DNA of 64,000 bases from Flavobacteriales bacterium 33_180_T64 (lineage in GTDB: Bacteria; Bacteroidota; Bacteroidia; Flavobacteriales; Flavobacteriaceae). This document shows positions 1-9,361 of this stretch, piece after piece; the stretch's first letter is position 1; each line of letters begins with the position of its first letter. The stretch is taken from positions 62,001 to 126,000 of the forward strand of contig MAAQ01000013.1 of NCBI GenBank assembly GCA_002162685.1, given 5' to 3'. Both the position numbers and the translations under genes were made by a program. Under the pieces are notes generated by a model. That model was not told where the DNA came from. It did not search any database and saw only the letters and a program-made list of their open reading frames with translations.

Positions 1-1
1 C

Positions 2-2566
2 AATACTATTGGGCTTCCATTTAATTCTGGGTCTATTATCGCTGGATTACTTGTCGTTGCTGCGTTTTATTTCGGATTAAAATATACCAGAAAAAAAGGT
101 TATAAATACGCTAATACATTAACGCTTTGCTTGATTTTTATTTTTATCGGGTTTTCATCTTGGGTAATGCTACCTATTAGAGCTAATGCTAATGTGATTA
201 TTAATGAAAATAATCCATCTAGTGCAAGAGAACTTTTAGCCTACTATAACTTAGAGCAATATCCTGAAACACATTTATTTTATGGACCTTTATTTACTGA
301 TCAATATTCTGGTCTAGATGAGAACAATCCATACAAAGATGCAAAACCTAAGTATGAAAAAGACAAAGAAAATGGTGAGTACATTGTTGTAAATGAATGG
401 AAAAATGCCGAGCAAATGTACAATTCTAAACATGCTGCAATGCTACCAAGAATGTGGAGTGGAGAGCATGCCGAAAACTACATGATGTTTACAGGTTTAT
501 TAGATTTTAAAATTAAGCCGGAATACCAAATGGATAATGATGTTCGCCGTGTAGTGAACCAATTCAAGAATGAAGTCGCTCAAGGAAAAGTCGATTATGA
601 AGATTATCATGGTTTTTTAAAACAATTTGGAAACGGCTACTTAGAAGTTGAGAAACCTTCTTTTGGAGACAATTTATATTATATGATTGACTATCAATTT
701 GGTTATATGTACTGGAGGTATTTTATGTGGAATTTCTCTGGTAGACAAGATGATATTCAAGGTAAATATGACGATTTACATGGAAACTGGTTAAGCGGAA
801 TCGATTTTATTGATGAGTTACATTTAGGAATGTCTCAAGACAACCTACCAAGTGATGTAGCAAATAATAAAGCAAGAAACACGTATTACATGCTTCCATT
901 AATATTAGGTATTATTGGATTCTTATTTATCCTTTCAAGAGATCCTAAGCGTTTTTGGGTGCTGTTCGTGTTCTTTTTAATGACAGGATTAGCCATTCAA
1001 TTCTATACTAACGTAAGACCTTTTGAACCTCGAGAAAGAGATTACTCGGTTGTAGGTTCTTTTTATGTATTTGCAATTTGGATTGGTTTTGGAGTGTATG
1101 CTATTTTTGATTTCCTTAAAAAATATGCCAACTCTAAATTTCTTGCTCCTGCTATTACATTAGTTTGTTTAGTTTTAGTTCCTGGAATTTTAGCAGCCGA
1201 AAACTGGGATGATCATGATAGATCTGCTAAATACACAGCACAAGCTATGGCAAGGCAGTATTTAGAATCTTGTGCACCAAACGCTATACTATTCACTATT
1301 GGTGATAATGATAGTTTCCCTTTATGGTACTTGCAAGAAATTGAAGGTGTACGAACAGATGTTCGTGTAGTAAACACTAGCTTGTTTCAAACGGATTGGT
1401 ATATCGATCAAATGAAACGTAAAGCCTATGAAAGTGACCCTATCCCGTCTCAATTAACTCATGAGCAATACAGGTTCGGCACTAGAGATTATATAATGAA
1501 AAATGAAATTACCAAAGACACTTTCTTAATTAAAGATTTTGTAGATTTCATTTCTAATGATGATCCAAAGTACAAATTAGCTTATGCTTTAAGAGCTACT
1601 GGTGAAGATCCATCTGTATACCCGAAACAATTACAAAATTCAAATTATTTGCCAACGAGTAATGTTAGAGTTCCAGTAAACAAAGCTAATGTTCTTGAAA
1701 ATGGTCTTGTAAAAGCAAAAGACACTGATAAAATTGAACCTTACCTAGATATTAAAATTACTGGTGGTGCATTATATAAAAATCGTCTATTAATGTTAGA
1801 CATTATTGCTAATAATGATTGGAAACGACCAATTTACTTCACTGGCGGAGCCTTTAGTGATGAAGATTATATATGGATGAAAGATTATCTACAATTAGAT
1901 GGTTTATGTTACAAATTAGTACCAATCAAAACACCTGTAGACAGAGCAAATCCTTTTGATATGGGACGTGTAGATCCCGATTTGATGTATGAAAAGGTAA
2001 TGTCTTGGGATTGGGGAAATAGCGGAAGCGACAAAATTTATCACGATGTCGAAACACGTAAAAACGGAATTACTTATAGAGGAAACCTTGCTAGGCTTAT
2101 GGAGCGGCTTCTTAACGAAGGTGAATATGATAAGGCCGAGAAAATTGCTGACCTAGCCATGGAGAAAATGCCTGTAGATAAATTTGGATTTTACACACTT
2201 CTAGAGCCCTATATTAGTGGTTATTATGAAATGGATAAAAAGGAAAAAGCTAGAAAACTCTATACTGATGTTACTAGAAAATATCAAGAGAAATTAACAT
2301 ATTGGAGCGAACTTTCTAGAGAAAACCAAACACGCTATATTGATGAAATTGTAACAGATATTGAATGGTACAGAAACTTAGTAGATATTTTAGTCATCTA
2401 TAATGACAAAGCTTTTGCCATGGATGAAACCGAAAAGTTTAATAATTACTTAAAACTCTTCAAACATTTTACTGATGAAGGTGAAGCAGATGCAAAACCA
2501 CCAGTTAGAGAGGAAAGAGATATTCCAACAGATACCATTGATAAAATTTTAGGCATTCAACACTAA
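2..2566 (+). CDS. DUF2723 family membrane protein (protein O-mannosyltransferase-like), 5'-truncated by the window edge
   Basis: The reading frame is open from base 2, so the gene begins upstream of the window; 854 residues are visible. An in-frame TTG at 131 is internal, because the frame before it encodes a hydrophobic segment (GSIIAGLLVVAAFYFG) typical of a membrane protein. Family knowledge: DUF2723 proteins of Bacteroidota are about 1,000-1,150 residues, with an N-terminal multi-pass region resembling protein O-mannosyltransferases and a soluble C-terminal part. Visible here are two early membrane segments, a second group of four (about residues 295-400), a conserved GDNDSFPLWYLQE segment, and a helical C-terminal tail. 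A role in protein or lipid glycosylation at the inner membrane is inferred from the family. The next gene, a polysaccharide deacetylase, follows after 6 nt and probably shares the transcript. Confidence 0.85.
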   Translation, partial: NTIGLPFNSGSIIAGLLVVAAFYFGLKYTRKKGYKYANTLTLCLIFIFIGFSSWVMLPIRANANVIINENNPSSARELLAYYNLEQYPETHLFYGPLFTDQYSGLDENNPYKDAKPKYEKDKENGEYIVVNEWKNAEQMYNSKHAAMLPRMWSGEHAENYMMFTGLLDFKIKPEYQMDNDVRRVVNQFKNEVAQGKVDYEDYHGFLKQFGNGYLEVEKPSFGDNLYYMIDYQFGYMYWRYFMWNFSGRQDDIQGKYDDLHGNWLSGIDFIDELHLGMSQDNLPSDVANNKARNTYYMLPLILGIIGFLFILSRDPKRFWVLFVFFLMTGLAIQFYTNVRPFEPRERDYSVVGSFYVFAIWIGFGVYAIFDFLKKYANSKFLAPAITLVCLVLVPGILAAENWDDHDRSAKYTAQAMARQYLESCAPNAILFTIGDNDSFPLWYLQEIEGVRTDVRVVNTSLFQTDWYIDQMKRKAYESDPIPSQLTHEQYRFGTRDYIMKNEITKDTFLIKDFVDFISNDDPKYKLAYALRATGEDPSVYPKQLQNSNYLPTSNVRVPVNKANVLENGLVKAKDTDKIEPYLDIKITGGALYKNRLLMLDIIANNDWKRPIYFTGGAFSDEDYIWMKDYLQLDGLCYKLVPIKTPVDRANPFDMGRVDPDLMYEKVMSWDWGNSGSDKIYHDVETRKNGITYRGNLARLMERLLNEGEYDKAEKIADLAMEKMPVDKFGFYTLLEPYISGYYEMDKKEKARKLYTDVTRKYQEKLTYWSELSRENQTRYIDEIVTDIEWYRNLVDILVIYNDKAFAMDETEKFNNYLKLFKHFTDEGEADAKPPVREERDIPTDTIDKILGIQH

Positions 2567-2572
2567 TATATT

Positions 2573-3217
2573 TTGAAAATTGCTCCTGTAAAAACACCAA
2601 TAGTTGCTAAAAAGATGTTCCCAAATTATGTTTGGGACATCGCAACTTCAAAGAAGGAGTTGTATTTAACTTTTGATGATGGTCCTACTCCAGAAATCAC
2701 AAATTGGGTATTAGAAACACTCAAGCAATTTAATGCAAAAGCAACATTTTTTTGCATAGGATCTAATATAGAAAAGCATCCCGAAATTTTTCAAAATATA
2801 TTAAACAGCGGTCATGCTATTGGTAATCACACACAACATCATGTTAAAGGTTGGAAAACAAAGACCAAAGCTTACTTAAAAGAAGTTGACATAGCACAAT
2901 CTGTTATTAATTTAGAGCCTAAAAATCAAGACTATCTCTTTCGTCCGCCTTACGGGCAAATAAAACCTAAACAAGGAAAAAAACTAATAGAACTTGGTTA
3001 TAAAATAATTATGTGGGATGTTCTATCTTTTGATTGGGAACAGGAAATTTCCGAAGAAAAGTGTTTAGATAATGTCATTTCAAAAAGCAAAAAAGGAAGT
3101 ATTATCGTTTTTCACGATAGCATAAAAGCATCAAAAAACTTGACATTTGTGCTTCCAAAAGTATTAGAAATATTTAGTAAAAAAGGCTATAAGTTTAAAG
3201 CATTAGAACTACTCTAG
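2573..3217 (+). CDS. Polysaccharide deacetylase (NodB domain, carbohydrate esterase 4)
   Basis: A 214-residue protein made almost entirely of a NodB homology domain. Family motifs are visible: TFDDGPTPE (motif 1, catalytic Asp and metal Asp), HAIGNHTQHH (motif 2, metal-binding His pair), RPPYGQ (motif 3), and FHDS near the C terminus. It should remove N-acetyl or O-acetyl groups from a polysaccharide or peptidoglycan; the substrate cannot be read from sequence. No signal peptide is evident. The chosen start is TTG at 2573, 6 nt after the preceding stop, because the N-terminal stretch before the first internal ATG (residue 15) looks like ordinary coding sequence leading into FPNYVWD. The ATG start is possible but would shorten the N terminus. 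The 3' end overlaps the convergent thioredoxin-like gene by 4 bp. Confidence 0.9.
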   Translation: MKIAPVKTPIVAKKMFPNYVWDIATSKKELYLTFDDGPTPEITNWVLETLKQFNAKATFFCIGSNIEKHPEIFQNILNSGHAIGNHTQHHVKGWKTKTKAYLKEVDIAQSVINLEPKNQDYLFRPPYGQIKPKQGKKLIELGYKIIMWDVLSFDWEQEISEEKCLDNVISKSKKGSIIVFHDSIKASKNLTFVLPKVLEIFSKKGYKFKALELL

Positions 3218-3510
3218 ATATACTCCTGTACAATCCCTATTAGCGTATTCGCGTCCTGTTCTCCACTATGCCTCCATTTCATCTCACCATTTTTATAAAT
3301 AATAAGTGTAGGCAAACCTTTAACACGTAAGGCTTCGGCTAACTCCTTGTTTTTATCAACATCTATTTTGATGACCCTAGCTTTGTCACCAAGAGCAGCA
3401 GCAACATCTCTCATTACTGGATGCATTGCTGTAGATTGCTCATTCCATTCAGTATAAAAATCTAACAGAACAGGAATATCAACGTCTATAAGTTCCCCAA
3501 ATTTTGACAT
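3214..3510 (-). CDS. Thioredoxin-fold protein lacking the CXXC active site
   Basis: A 98-residue single-domain protein with a recognisable thioredoxin fold: strand VLLDFYTEW, the segment VIKIDVDKN, and the cis-proline loop GLPTLIIYKNGE (Pro67). At the position of the usual WCGPC the sequence reads WNEQS (residues 22-26), so both redox cysteines are replaced (Asn23, Ser26) and the protein contains no cysteine at all. It cannot be a classical thiol-disulfide oxidoreductase. A chaperone, scaffold or protein-binding role is inferred. No signal peptide is seen, so it is probably cytoplasmic. A TAnnTTTG element lies at 3543-3550. It overlaps the stop of the convergent deacetylase gene by 4 bp. Confidence 0.88.
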   Translation of the reverse strand: MSKFGELIDVDIPVLLDFYTEWNEQSTAMHPVMRDVAAALGDKARVIKIDVDKNKELAEALRVKGLPTLIIYKNGEMKWRHSGEQDANTLIGIVQEYI

Positions 3511-3542
3511 ACGTTTAATCTTTTAAATCAGATATGTTACTA

Positions 3543-3550
3543 CAAACCTA
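3543..3550 (-). promoter_or_regulatory. Candidate -7 promoter element for the thioredoxin-fold gene
   Basis: Read on the minus strand this is TAGGTTTG, an exact match to the Bacteroidota -7 consensus TAnnTTTG, about 32 nt before the ATG at 3510. No convincing -33 TTG at 17-23 nt is visible. Confidence 0.4.
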
Positions 3551-3574
3551 CATAATTTTTTTCGTAATACTTTA

Positions 3575-3599
3575 AATGAACCAATTTAGTAGGTTCATT
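3575..3599 (-). terminator. Hairpin downstream of the metallophosphoesterase gene
   Basis: AATGAACC and GGTTCATT form a perfect 8-bp stem with a 9-nt loop in the gap between two minus-strand genes. The following T tract on the minus strand is short (TTTAAAG), so this is at best a weak intrinsic terminator. Confidence 0.35.
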
Positions 3600-3657
3600 C
3601 TGACTTATTTATAAAAATAAGTAATTTCAAAGAGTAAGTTATAACATTTCAGTATTA

Positions 3658-4953
3658 TTATGCATTATTTACGCCTTTTTTAAGTGTGATTACGGTGATT
3701 TCTGGCCAAATACCAACGCGTCCTGGAAATGCTAAAAATCCAAAACCTCTATTTACATAGAGAAACTTACCAGCTTCTTTATATAGTCCTGCCCATTTTG
3801 GATAGCGGTATTTTGCTGGACTCCACTTAATACCTAAAAACGGGATTTCAATTCCAAATTGCATTCCATGGGTATGTCCCGAAAGTGTTAATTGGATATT
3901 CTTTTCAAAATCTATCACATTAGATTCATCTGTAAATACATCTAAATTAAACTCATCAGTATCATTAACTTCTACAGTCTTAAAGTCAAAGTGAGATGGA
4001 TCATGAGACATTAAAATATTAAATGAATTATCATCAATAGACTCGGTTGTTTTTTTCAGACTTCCTCTTTTTGGAAAATGACGAGAAGCACCCCAATTTT
4101 CAACTCCTAGAATATTAATTTTTTGTCCGTTTCTTTCTATTGTTCTACTCTCATTTAGTAATAAATCAAAACCAATAGTTTTATGAATAGCTTCTAACTT
4201 TTTATGATTCTTTTCAATTCCTGCTTTAGTTTTATAAGCATAATATCCATAATCATGATTTCCTAAAACTGAATACATACCGTGTTTAGCGCTTAATTTT
4301 TTAAAGGTATCAACCCATGGATCCATCTCTTCGGCAACAGCATTTACAATATCTCCTGTAAACAAAATAACATCACTTTCCTGTTCATTAATAAGGTTTA
4401 CAGCATATTCAATTTTCTCTTTATTATCAAAACTTCCAGAATGTATATCCGAAATTTGAGTGATCGTAAAACCATCAAAAGCCTCAGGTAAATCGTCAAA
4501 CTCTATATGTTGATTAACAACTCTAAAATCGTATTTCCCTTTAAATACACCATACAAAAATCCAGCAAATGGTATTGCAGCAATACCTAATGCTATTTGA
4601 GATATAAACTTCCGGCGACTTGGAATTGCTTCTTTAACACCTTCATTGTATTGAAAATAATTCATGATAGCCCAAAAAAACCGAACAATATCTTCAATAA
4701 ATAAAATCGCTAAAATAAACAACTTAGGAACTACAAATGTAAGCAGCAAAGCGATGGCGTAACCTGTATTCAAACTAAACCTACTTTCGCGTTGTGTCAG
4801 GTTCATTTGGTAAAAAAAAACACTATAAATCACAACGACTAAAATCCAAAAGCCTATTAAAATAATTTTACTTTTTGTTAAAGCTCTAATTGCAAAAAAA
4901 GTATAAAGTTCTATAATGAAAAAAACTAGAATAAGAATAATTAATCTTGCCAT
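3658..4953 (-). CDS. Membrane-anchored calcineurin-like metallophosphoesterase (YkuE-like)
   Basis: A 431-residue protein. The first 140 residues hold about four hydrophobic segments, and the rest is a calcineurin-like phosphoesterase domain with the metal motifs in order: QISDIHSGS (D-x-H), LFTGDIVN (G-D), LGNHDYG (G-N-H-D), MSHDP, and SGHTHGMQFG (G-H-x-H). The family hydrolyses phosphoesters with two metal ions; YkuE-like members act at the membrane, but the substrate is unknown here. The domain probably faces the periplasm, by analogy. The gene is monocistronic and divergent from the GH92 gene. A TAnnTTTG box at 4968-4975 fits its promoter. Confidence 0.9.
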   Translation of the reverse strand: MARLIILILVFFIIELYTFFAIRALTKSKIILIGFWILVVVIYSVFFYQMNLTQRESRFSLNTGYAIALLLTFVVPKLFILAILFIEDIVRFFWAIMNYFQYNEGVKEAIPSRRKFISQIALGIAAIPFAGFLYGVFKGKYDFRVVNQHIEFDDLPEAFDGFTITQISDIHSGSFDNKEKIEYAVNLINEQESDVILFTGDIVNAVAEEMDPWVDTFKKLSAKHGMYSVLGNHDYGYYAYKTKAGIEKNHKKLEAIHKTIGFDLLLNESRTIERNGQKINILGVENWGASRHFPKRGSLKKTTESIDDNSFNILMSHDPSHFDFKTVEVNDTDEFNLDVFTDESNVIDFEKNIQLTLSGHTHGMQFGIEIPFLGIKWSPAKYRYPKWAGLYKEAGKFLYVNRGFGFLAFPGRVGIWPEITVITLKKGVNNA

Positions 4954-4967
4954 TTTAAAAATTTCAC

Positions 4968-4975
4968 CAAAGATA
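4968..4975 (-). promoter_or_regulatory. Candidate -7 promoter element for the metallophosphoesterase gene
   Basis: The minus strand reads TATCTTTG, an exact TAnnTTTG match 14 nt before the ATG at 4953. No clear -33 TTG is visible. Confidence 0.45.
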
Positions 4976-5063
4976 ATTTAATAAACGCTTTAATATCATT
5001 TATCATTTTACATTTAACGATACGTTAAGATTTAGTATCTTTCAATCGATTAAAAATTCATCC

Positions 5064-8009
5064 ATGAAATACTTTTTTTCTATTGTTTTAATAGCATTGT
5101 TTTTATTAAGCTGTAAAACAGAACCACAAATAGAAATTGCAAAAAAAGAAAAACCTCTTATCGAATTCGTAAACCCTTTTATTGGTACTGGTGGACATGG
5201 TCATACCTATCCTGGAGCCACAATGCCTTTTGGAATGATGCAACTAAGTCCTGATACACGACTTGATGGTTGGGACGGATGCTCTGGGTATCATTATAGT
5301 GATGAATTTATCTACGGGTTTTCACATACACATCTTAGCGGAACAGGTGTAAGCGATTATGGCGACATCCTTTTGATGCCAACCAACGCAATTAATTTCA
5401 ATAATGGAAGTGATGGAAAACCAGGCTACAAAGCGCATTTTTCACATGATAATGAAATCGCACAACCTGGCTATTATAAAGTTCTTTTAGATTCTATCAA
5501 TATTGAGGTAGAACTTACTGTTTCTAAGCGCAGCGGAATTCATAAATATCAATTCCCTTCTGCAGAAAATCAATATATTATTTTAGATTTAGAACATCGT
5601 GATAAGCTTTTAGACTATAAAATTCAAAAAATAAACGATTCTACAATTTCAGGCTTTAGACATTCTAAAGCTTGGGCAACAAACCAACGTTTATTTTATA
5701 CCATTCAATTCTCAAAACCAATAAAGGCCATAACATACCAAGAAAACGGCATCGCCTTAACAAAAAACTACAAGTATGTAAGTAAGCAAGCTCTAATGGA
5801 ATTTAATAACCCAAATAATGACCCTATTTATGTAAAAGTAGGGATTTCAGCAGTTGATCAAGAAGGAGCAACTAAAAACTTACAACAAGAAATAGGTCAA
5901 AAAACATTTAATGAATTAAAAACTGAAGCTCAAAATACTTGGGAAACGCAACTAGAAAAAATAGTGATTGAATCCCGAAATGAGGATTATAAAACAAATT
6001 TCTATACCGCATTATATCATACCATGGTTGCTCCAAATTTGTATCAAGATGTTGATGGAAGATATCGTGGAATGGATTTAGAAATTCATCAAACAACAGC
6101 ATTTGATTACTACACCGTTTTTTCACTTTGGGACACGTATCGTGCTGCACATCCATTATATACTATTATTGAACAAGAACGAACCAATGATTTTATCAAT
6201 ACATTTTTAGCTAAATATGACGAAGGTGGCATCATGCCTATTTGGGATTTAAGCGCCAATTATACAGGTTGTATGATTGGTTATCATGCTGTGCCTGTCA
6301 TTTCGGATGCGTATTTAAAAGGAATTAGAGATTATGATACCGAAAAAGCATTTGAAGCAATGAAACATTCAGCTACAAGAAATCAACTAGGTCTTAAAAC
6401 CTATAAAGAATTTGGTTTTATTCCTGTAGAAGAAGAAAGTGAATCCGTTTCAAAAACCTTAGAATATGCCTATGATGACTGGACCATTGCTCAAATGGCT
6501 AAAGCCTTAGGTAAAAATGAAGATTATAAAACTTATATAGAAAGAGCACAATATTACAAGAACATTTACGATCCTGAAACCAAGTTTATGAGAGGCCGTT
6601 TTCGTAACACGTGGTTTGCCCCTTTTGATCCTTATGAAGTTAACTTCAACTATACCGAAGCCAACTCTTGGCAATATAGCTTTTATGTTCCGCAGGACAT
6701 TACTGGGTTTACGAACCTTTTAGGCGGAAAAGATAAACTCGAAGCACAATTAGATGAATTATTTACTGCTAAGGCAGAAACCTCTGGTCGCAATCAAGCA
6801 GATATTACAGGATTAATTGGACAATATGCACACGGAAATGAGCCAAGTCATCACATGGCTTATCTTTATAGTTTTGCTGGAAAGCCGCATAAAACGATGG
6901 AAAAAGTCCATCAAATTTTGACAGAGCTCTATAAAAATGAACCGGACGGCATTTCTGGAAATGAAGATTGCGGACAAATGAGTGCTTGGTATGTGTTTTC
7001 ATCAATGGGCTTTTATCCTGTAACACCAGGTACTAACCAATATATTATTGGAACACCTTTGTTTGACAAAGCAACTATTAATTTGGAAAGCGGAAACAGC
7101 TTCACCATTACTGCTCACAATTTAAATGCCACCAATAAATACATAGAGGATGTATATCTTAACGGTGAAAAATTAGATCGAAGCTATATCACGCATGATG
7201 ACATTATGCAAGGTGGTATTTTAGAATTCTACATGAATGATAATCCTGCCGTTTGGGGAAGTAGCGAACACCAACAACCAAAAACTGAAATCACAGAACA
7301 CCTCATCGTCCCAGTACCTTTTATTGCTAAAGGGAATGTCGCCTTTAAAGGTCAAACCGAAATAGTATTAGAAAATATAGACAAAGAAGCTTTGATATTT
7401 TACAAATTGAATGCTTCGGAATTTAAAATTTATGAGCAACCATTTCTTATTTCAGACCCTTCTATTTTAAAAGTTTACTCTGAAAAGAATAGCATAAAAA
7501 GTGCTTCAGTAACGACGCAATTTTATAAAATTAACCCAAACATCTCCATTCTCCTTGACACCGAGTATGCTAACCAATACAATGCTGGTGGAAATGATGC
7601 GCTTATTGATGGTATTCTAGGAACCCAAGATTTTAGAACAGGCACTTGGCAAGGTTATTTCGATGAAGACTTAATCGCAACTGTAGATCTAGGAAGTATT
7701 AAACCTTTTTACTCTGTAAGTTTAAACTTCTTAGAAGACCAACGCTCTTGGATATTTCTTCCTCCAAGAGTTGAATGTTACGTATCAAAAGATGGAAAAA
7801 ATTATAAACCATTAAGGTATCGTGAATTTAATTCTACTAAAGAAAGTGATTCCTCAAGTATCCAAACCGTAGAATTTAAACAACCTGGTACATCTTGGAG
7901 ATACATAAAAATTATCGCAAAAAAATTAGGAAAACTTCCAGAGTGGCATCTAGGCTATGAACATGATGGTCGAAGCTGGATTTTTGCAGATGAAATTTCA
8001 ATACAATAA
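5064..8009 (+). CDS. GH92 family alpha-mannosidase lipoprotein with C-terminal discoidin-like domain
   Basis: A 981-residue protein. The N terminus is a lipoprotein signal peptide (FLLSCKTEP, Cys17), so the mature protein is membrane-anchored. A glycoside hydrolase family 92 domain follows, recognisable from VNPFIGTGGHGHTYPGAT near residue 36, FSLWDTYRAAHPL, GNEPSHHMAYLY, and ISGNEDCGQMSAWYVFSSMG near residue 635. GH92 enzymes are calcium-dependent exo-alpha-mannosidases, mostly acting on alpha-1,2/1,3/1,4/1,6 mannose of N-glycans or yeast mannan. Residues about 750-830 resemble a small beta-sandwich linker, and the last 150 residues resemble an F5/8 type C (discoidin) carbohydrate-binding module. 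The sugar transporter gene follows after 14 nt and glycosylasparaginase after that, forming one apparent operon for N-glycan use. Confidence 0.93.
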   Translation: MKYFFSIVLIALFLLSCKTEPQIEIAKKEKPLIEFVNPFIGTGGHGHTYPGATMPFGMMQLSPDTRLDGWDGCSGYHYSDEFIYGFSHTHLSGTGVSDYGDILLMPTNAINFNNGSDGKPGYKAHFSHDNEIAQPGYYKVLLDSINIEVELTVSKRSGIHKYQFPSAENQYIILDLEHRDKLLDYKIQKINDSTISGFRHSKAWATNQRLFYTIQFSKPIKAITYQENGIALTKNYKYVSKQALMEFNNPNNDPIYVKVGISAVDQEGATKNLQQEIGQKTFNELKTEAQNTWETQLEKIVIESRNEDYKTNFYTALYHTMVAPNLYQDVDGRYRGMDLEIHQTTAFDYYTVFSLWDTYRAAHPLYTIIEQERTNDFINTFLAKYDEGGIMPIWDLSANYTGCMIGYHAVPVISDAYLKGIRDYDTEKAFEAMKHSATRNQLGLKTYKEFGFIPVEEESESVSKTLEYAYDDWTIAQMAKALGKNEDYKTYIERAQYYKNIYDPETKFMRGRFRNTWFAPFDPYEVNFNYTEANSWQYSFYVPQDITGFTNLLGGKDKLEAQLDELFTAKAETSGRNQADITGLIGQYAHGNEPSHHMAYLYSFAGKPHKTMEKVHQILTELYKNEPDGISGNEDCGQMSAWYVFSSMGFYPVTPGTNQYIIGTPLFDKATINLESGNSFTITAHNLNATNKYIEDVYLNGEKLDRSYITHDDIMQGGILEFYMNDNPAVWGSSEHQQPKTEITEHLIVPVPFIAKGNVAFKGQTEIVLENIDKEALIFYKLNASEFKIYEQPFLISDPSILKVYSEKNSIKSASVTTQFYKINPNISILLDTEYANQYNAGGNDALIDGILGTQDFRTGTWQGYFDEDLIATVDLGSIKPFYSVSLNFLEDQRSWIFLPPRVECYVSKDGKNYKPLRYREFNSTKESDSSSIQTVEFKQPGTSWRYIKIIAKKLGKLPEWHLGYEHDGRSWIFADEISIQ

Positions 8010-8023
8010 AAACCTACACTTAG

Positions 8024-9361
8024 ATGAACCAACAAAAATCATATCGCTCTTCTTTTATTCTTTTAACTACATTGTTTTTCCTTTGGGGATTTATTACCGT
8101 TCTAGTAGATTCTTTAGTTCCAAGACTTCGCGAACTTTTTACATTAAGCTATGCTCAAGCCATAATGGTTCAGTTTGCATTTTTTGGCGCTTACTTTATC
8201 TTATCTGTTCCTGCAAGCTATATTCTATCAAAAATCGGGTATAAAAAAGGGATTATTTTAGGATTAGGAACAATGGCTTTAGGTTGTTTGCTTTTTTATC
8301 CAGCAGCCTCGTATCGTATCTTCGGAATATTTATTCTTGCTTATTTTATTTTGGCTGGAGGCATAACAATTTTACAAGTGGCGGCAAATCCATTTGTGGC
8401 TGTGCTTGGCTCTGAAGAAGGCGCATCAAGTCGATTAAATTTATCGCAAGCCTTTAATTCATTAGGAACTGCTATTGCTCCTGCCGTTGGAGCTCTATTC
8501 ATTTTAAGTGACAAAATTAAAACCAAAGATGAAATTACAATATTGACAGAATCAGCAAAAGAAGCATACTTGGCTAATGAAGCTTCCGCAGTTCAAAAAC
8601 CGTTTTTAGGACTTGCTGTTTTTATTATTTTAATCGCAGCAATTTTCTTTTTCGCAAAGCTTCCAAAACTTATGAGCGAAAACGCTTCTGGTTCTTTAGC
8701 TGATGATCTAAAACAATATATTTTGGCCTTCAAACAGAAAAACTTGATGCTTGGTGTACTTGGTATTTTCTTCTATGTAGGAGCCGAAGTATCTATAGGT
8801 AGTTTTTTAGTCAATTATTTTCAGGAGATGAATATGGTGCCTCTAATAAGAGAAAATTCTACACTCATGAATATTGCAGATACTGTCGCAAAAATATTCT
8901 TTAAATCATTGGATGGAGCAGATGATAAAGCTTTATTGGGAATTTTTGTGATTTTCTATTGGTCTGGAGCCATGATTGGTCGCTTTGTAGGTTCGTATTT
9001 AACTAAGGTTATGAGACCAGGAAAAGTGTTGGGTATTTTTGCTACTATGGCTATTGCTTTAATCGTTATATCAATAAGCACAACTGGTTTAATAAGTATG
9101 TGGAGTATTTTAGCCGTTGGATTGTTTAACTCCATTATGTTCCCAACCATTTTCACTTTAGCTATTGATGGTGTTGGAGAATTAAAACCCAAAGGCTCTG
9201 GATTGTTGTGCATGGCCATTGTTGGTGGTGCAATTATTCCTTTAATCTGTGGAGGTCTTATTGATACCATTGGCTTTAAATTAGCTTTTCTATTTATAAC
9301 TATTTGCTATGGTTATATCTTATGGTATGGTTATAAAAATTCAAAAAAAATAACGCTATGA
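8024..9361 (+). CDS. FucP-type MFS sugar transporter
   Basis: A 445-residue integral membrane protein with about 12 hydrophobic segments. The first membrane region, FFLWGFITVLVDSLVPRLRE, and the loop YKKGIILGLGTMALG are typical of the fucose/glucose/galactose:H+ symporter branch (FucP/GluP) of the major facilitator superfamily. ATILQVAANPFV-like and FNSIMFPTIFTLAI segments also match that branch. It should carry a monosaccharide or small sugar released by the adjacent GH92 enzyme across the inner membrane, possibly mannose; the exact substrate is inferred. The gene starts 14 nt after the GH92 stop, and its last four bases (ATGA) overlap the glycosylasparaginase start, which indicates translational coupling. 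Confidence 0.9.
   Translation: MNQQKSYRSSFILLTTLFFLWGFITVLVDSLVPRLRELFTLSYAQAIMVQFAFFGAYFILSVPASYILSKIGYKKGIILGLGTMALGCLLFYPAASYRIFGIFILAYFILAGGITILQVAANPFVAVLGSEEGASSRLNLSQAFNSLGTAIAPAVGALFILSDKIKTKDEITILTESAKEAYLANEASAVQKPFLGLAVFIILIAAIFFFAKLPKLMSENASGSLADDLKQYILAFKQKNLMLGVLGIFFYVGAEVSIGSFLVNYFQEMNMVPLIRENSTLMNIADTVAKIFFKSLDGADDKALLGIFVIFYWSGAMIGRFVGSYLTKVMRPGKVLGIFATMAIALIVISISTTGLISMWSILAVGLFNSIMFPTIFTLAIDGVGELKPKGSGLLCMAIVGGAIIPLICGGLIDTIGFKLAFLFITICYGYILWYGYKNSKKITL

Noticed and set aside
131-2566. The DUF2723 gene as a complete gene beginning with TTG at 131
   Set aside because: The same frame is open back to base 2 and encodes a further hydrophobic segment, so 131 is internal and the true start is outside the window.
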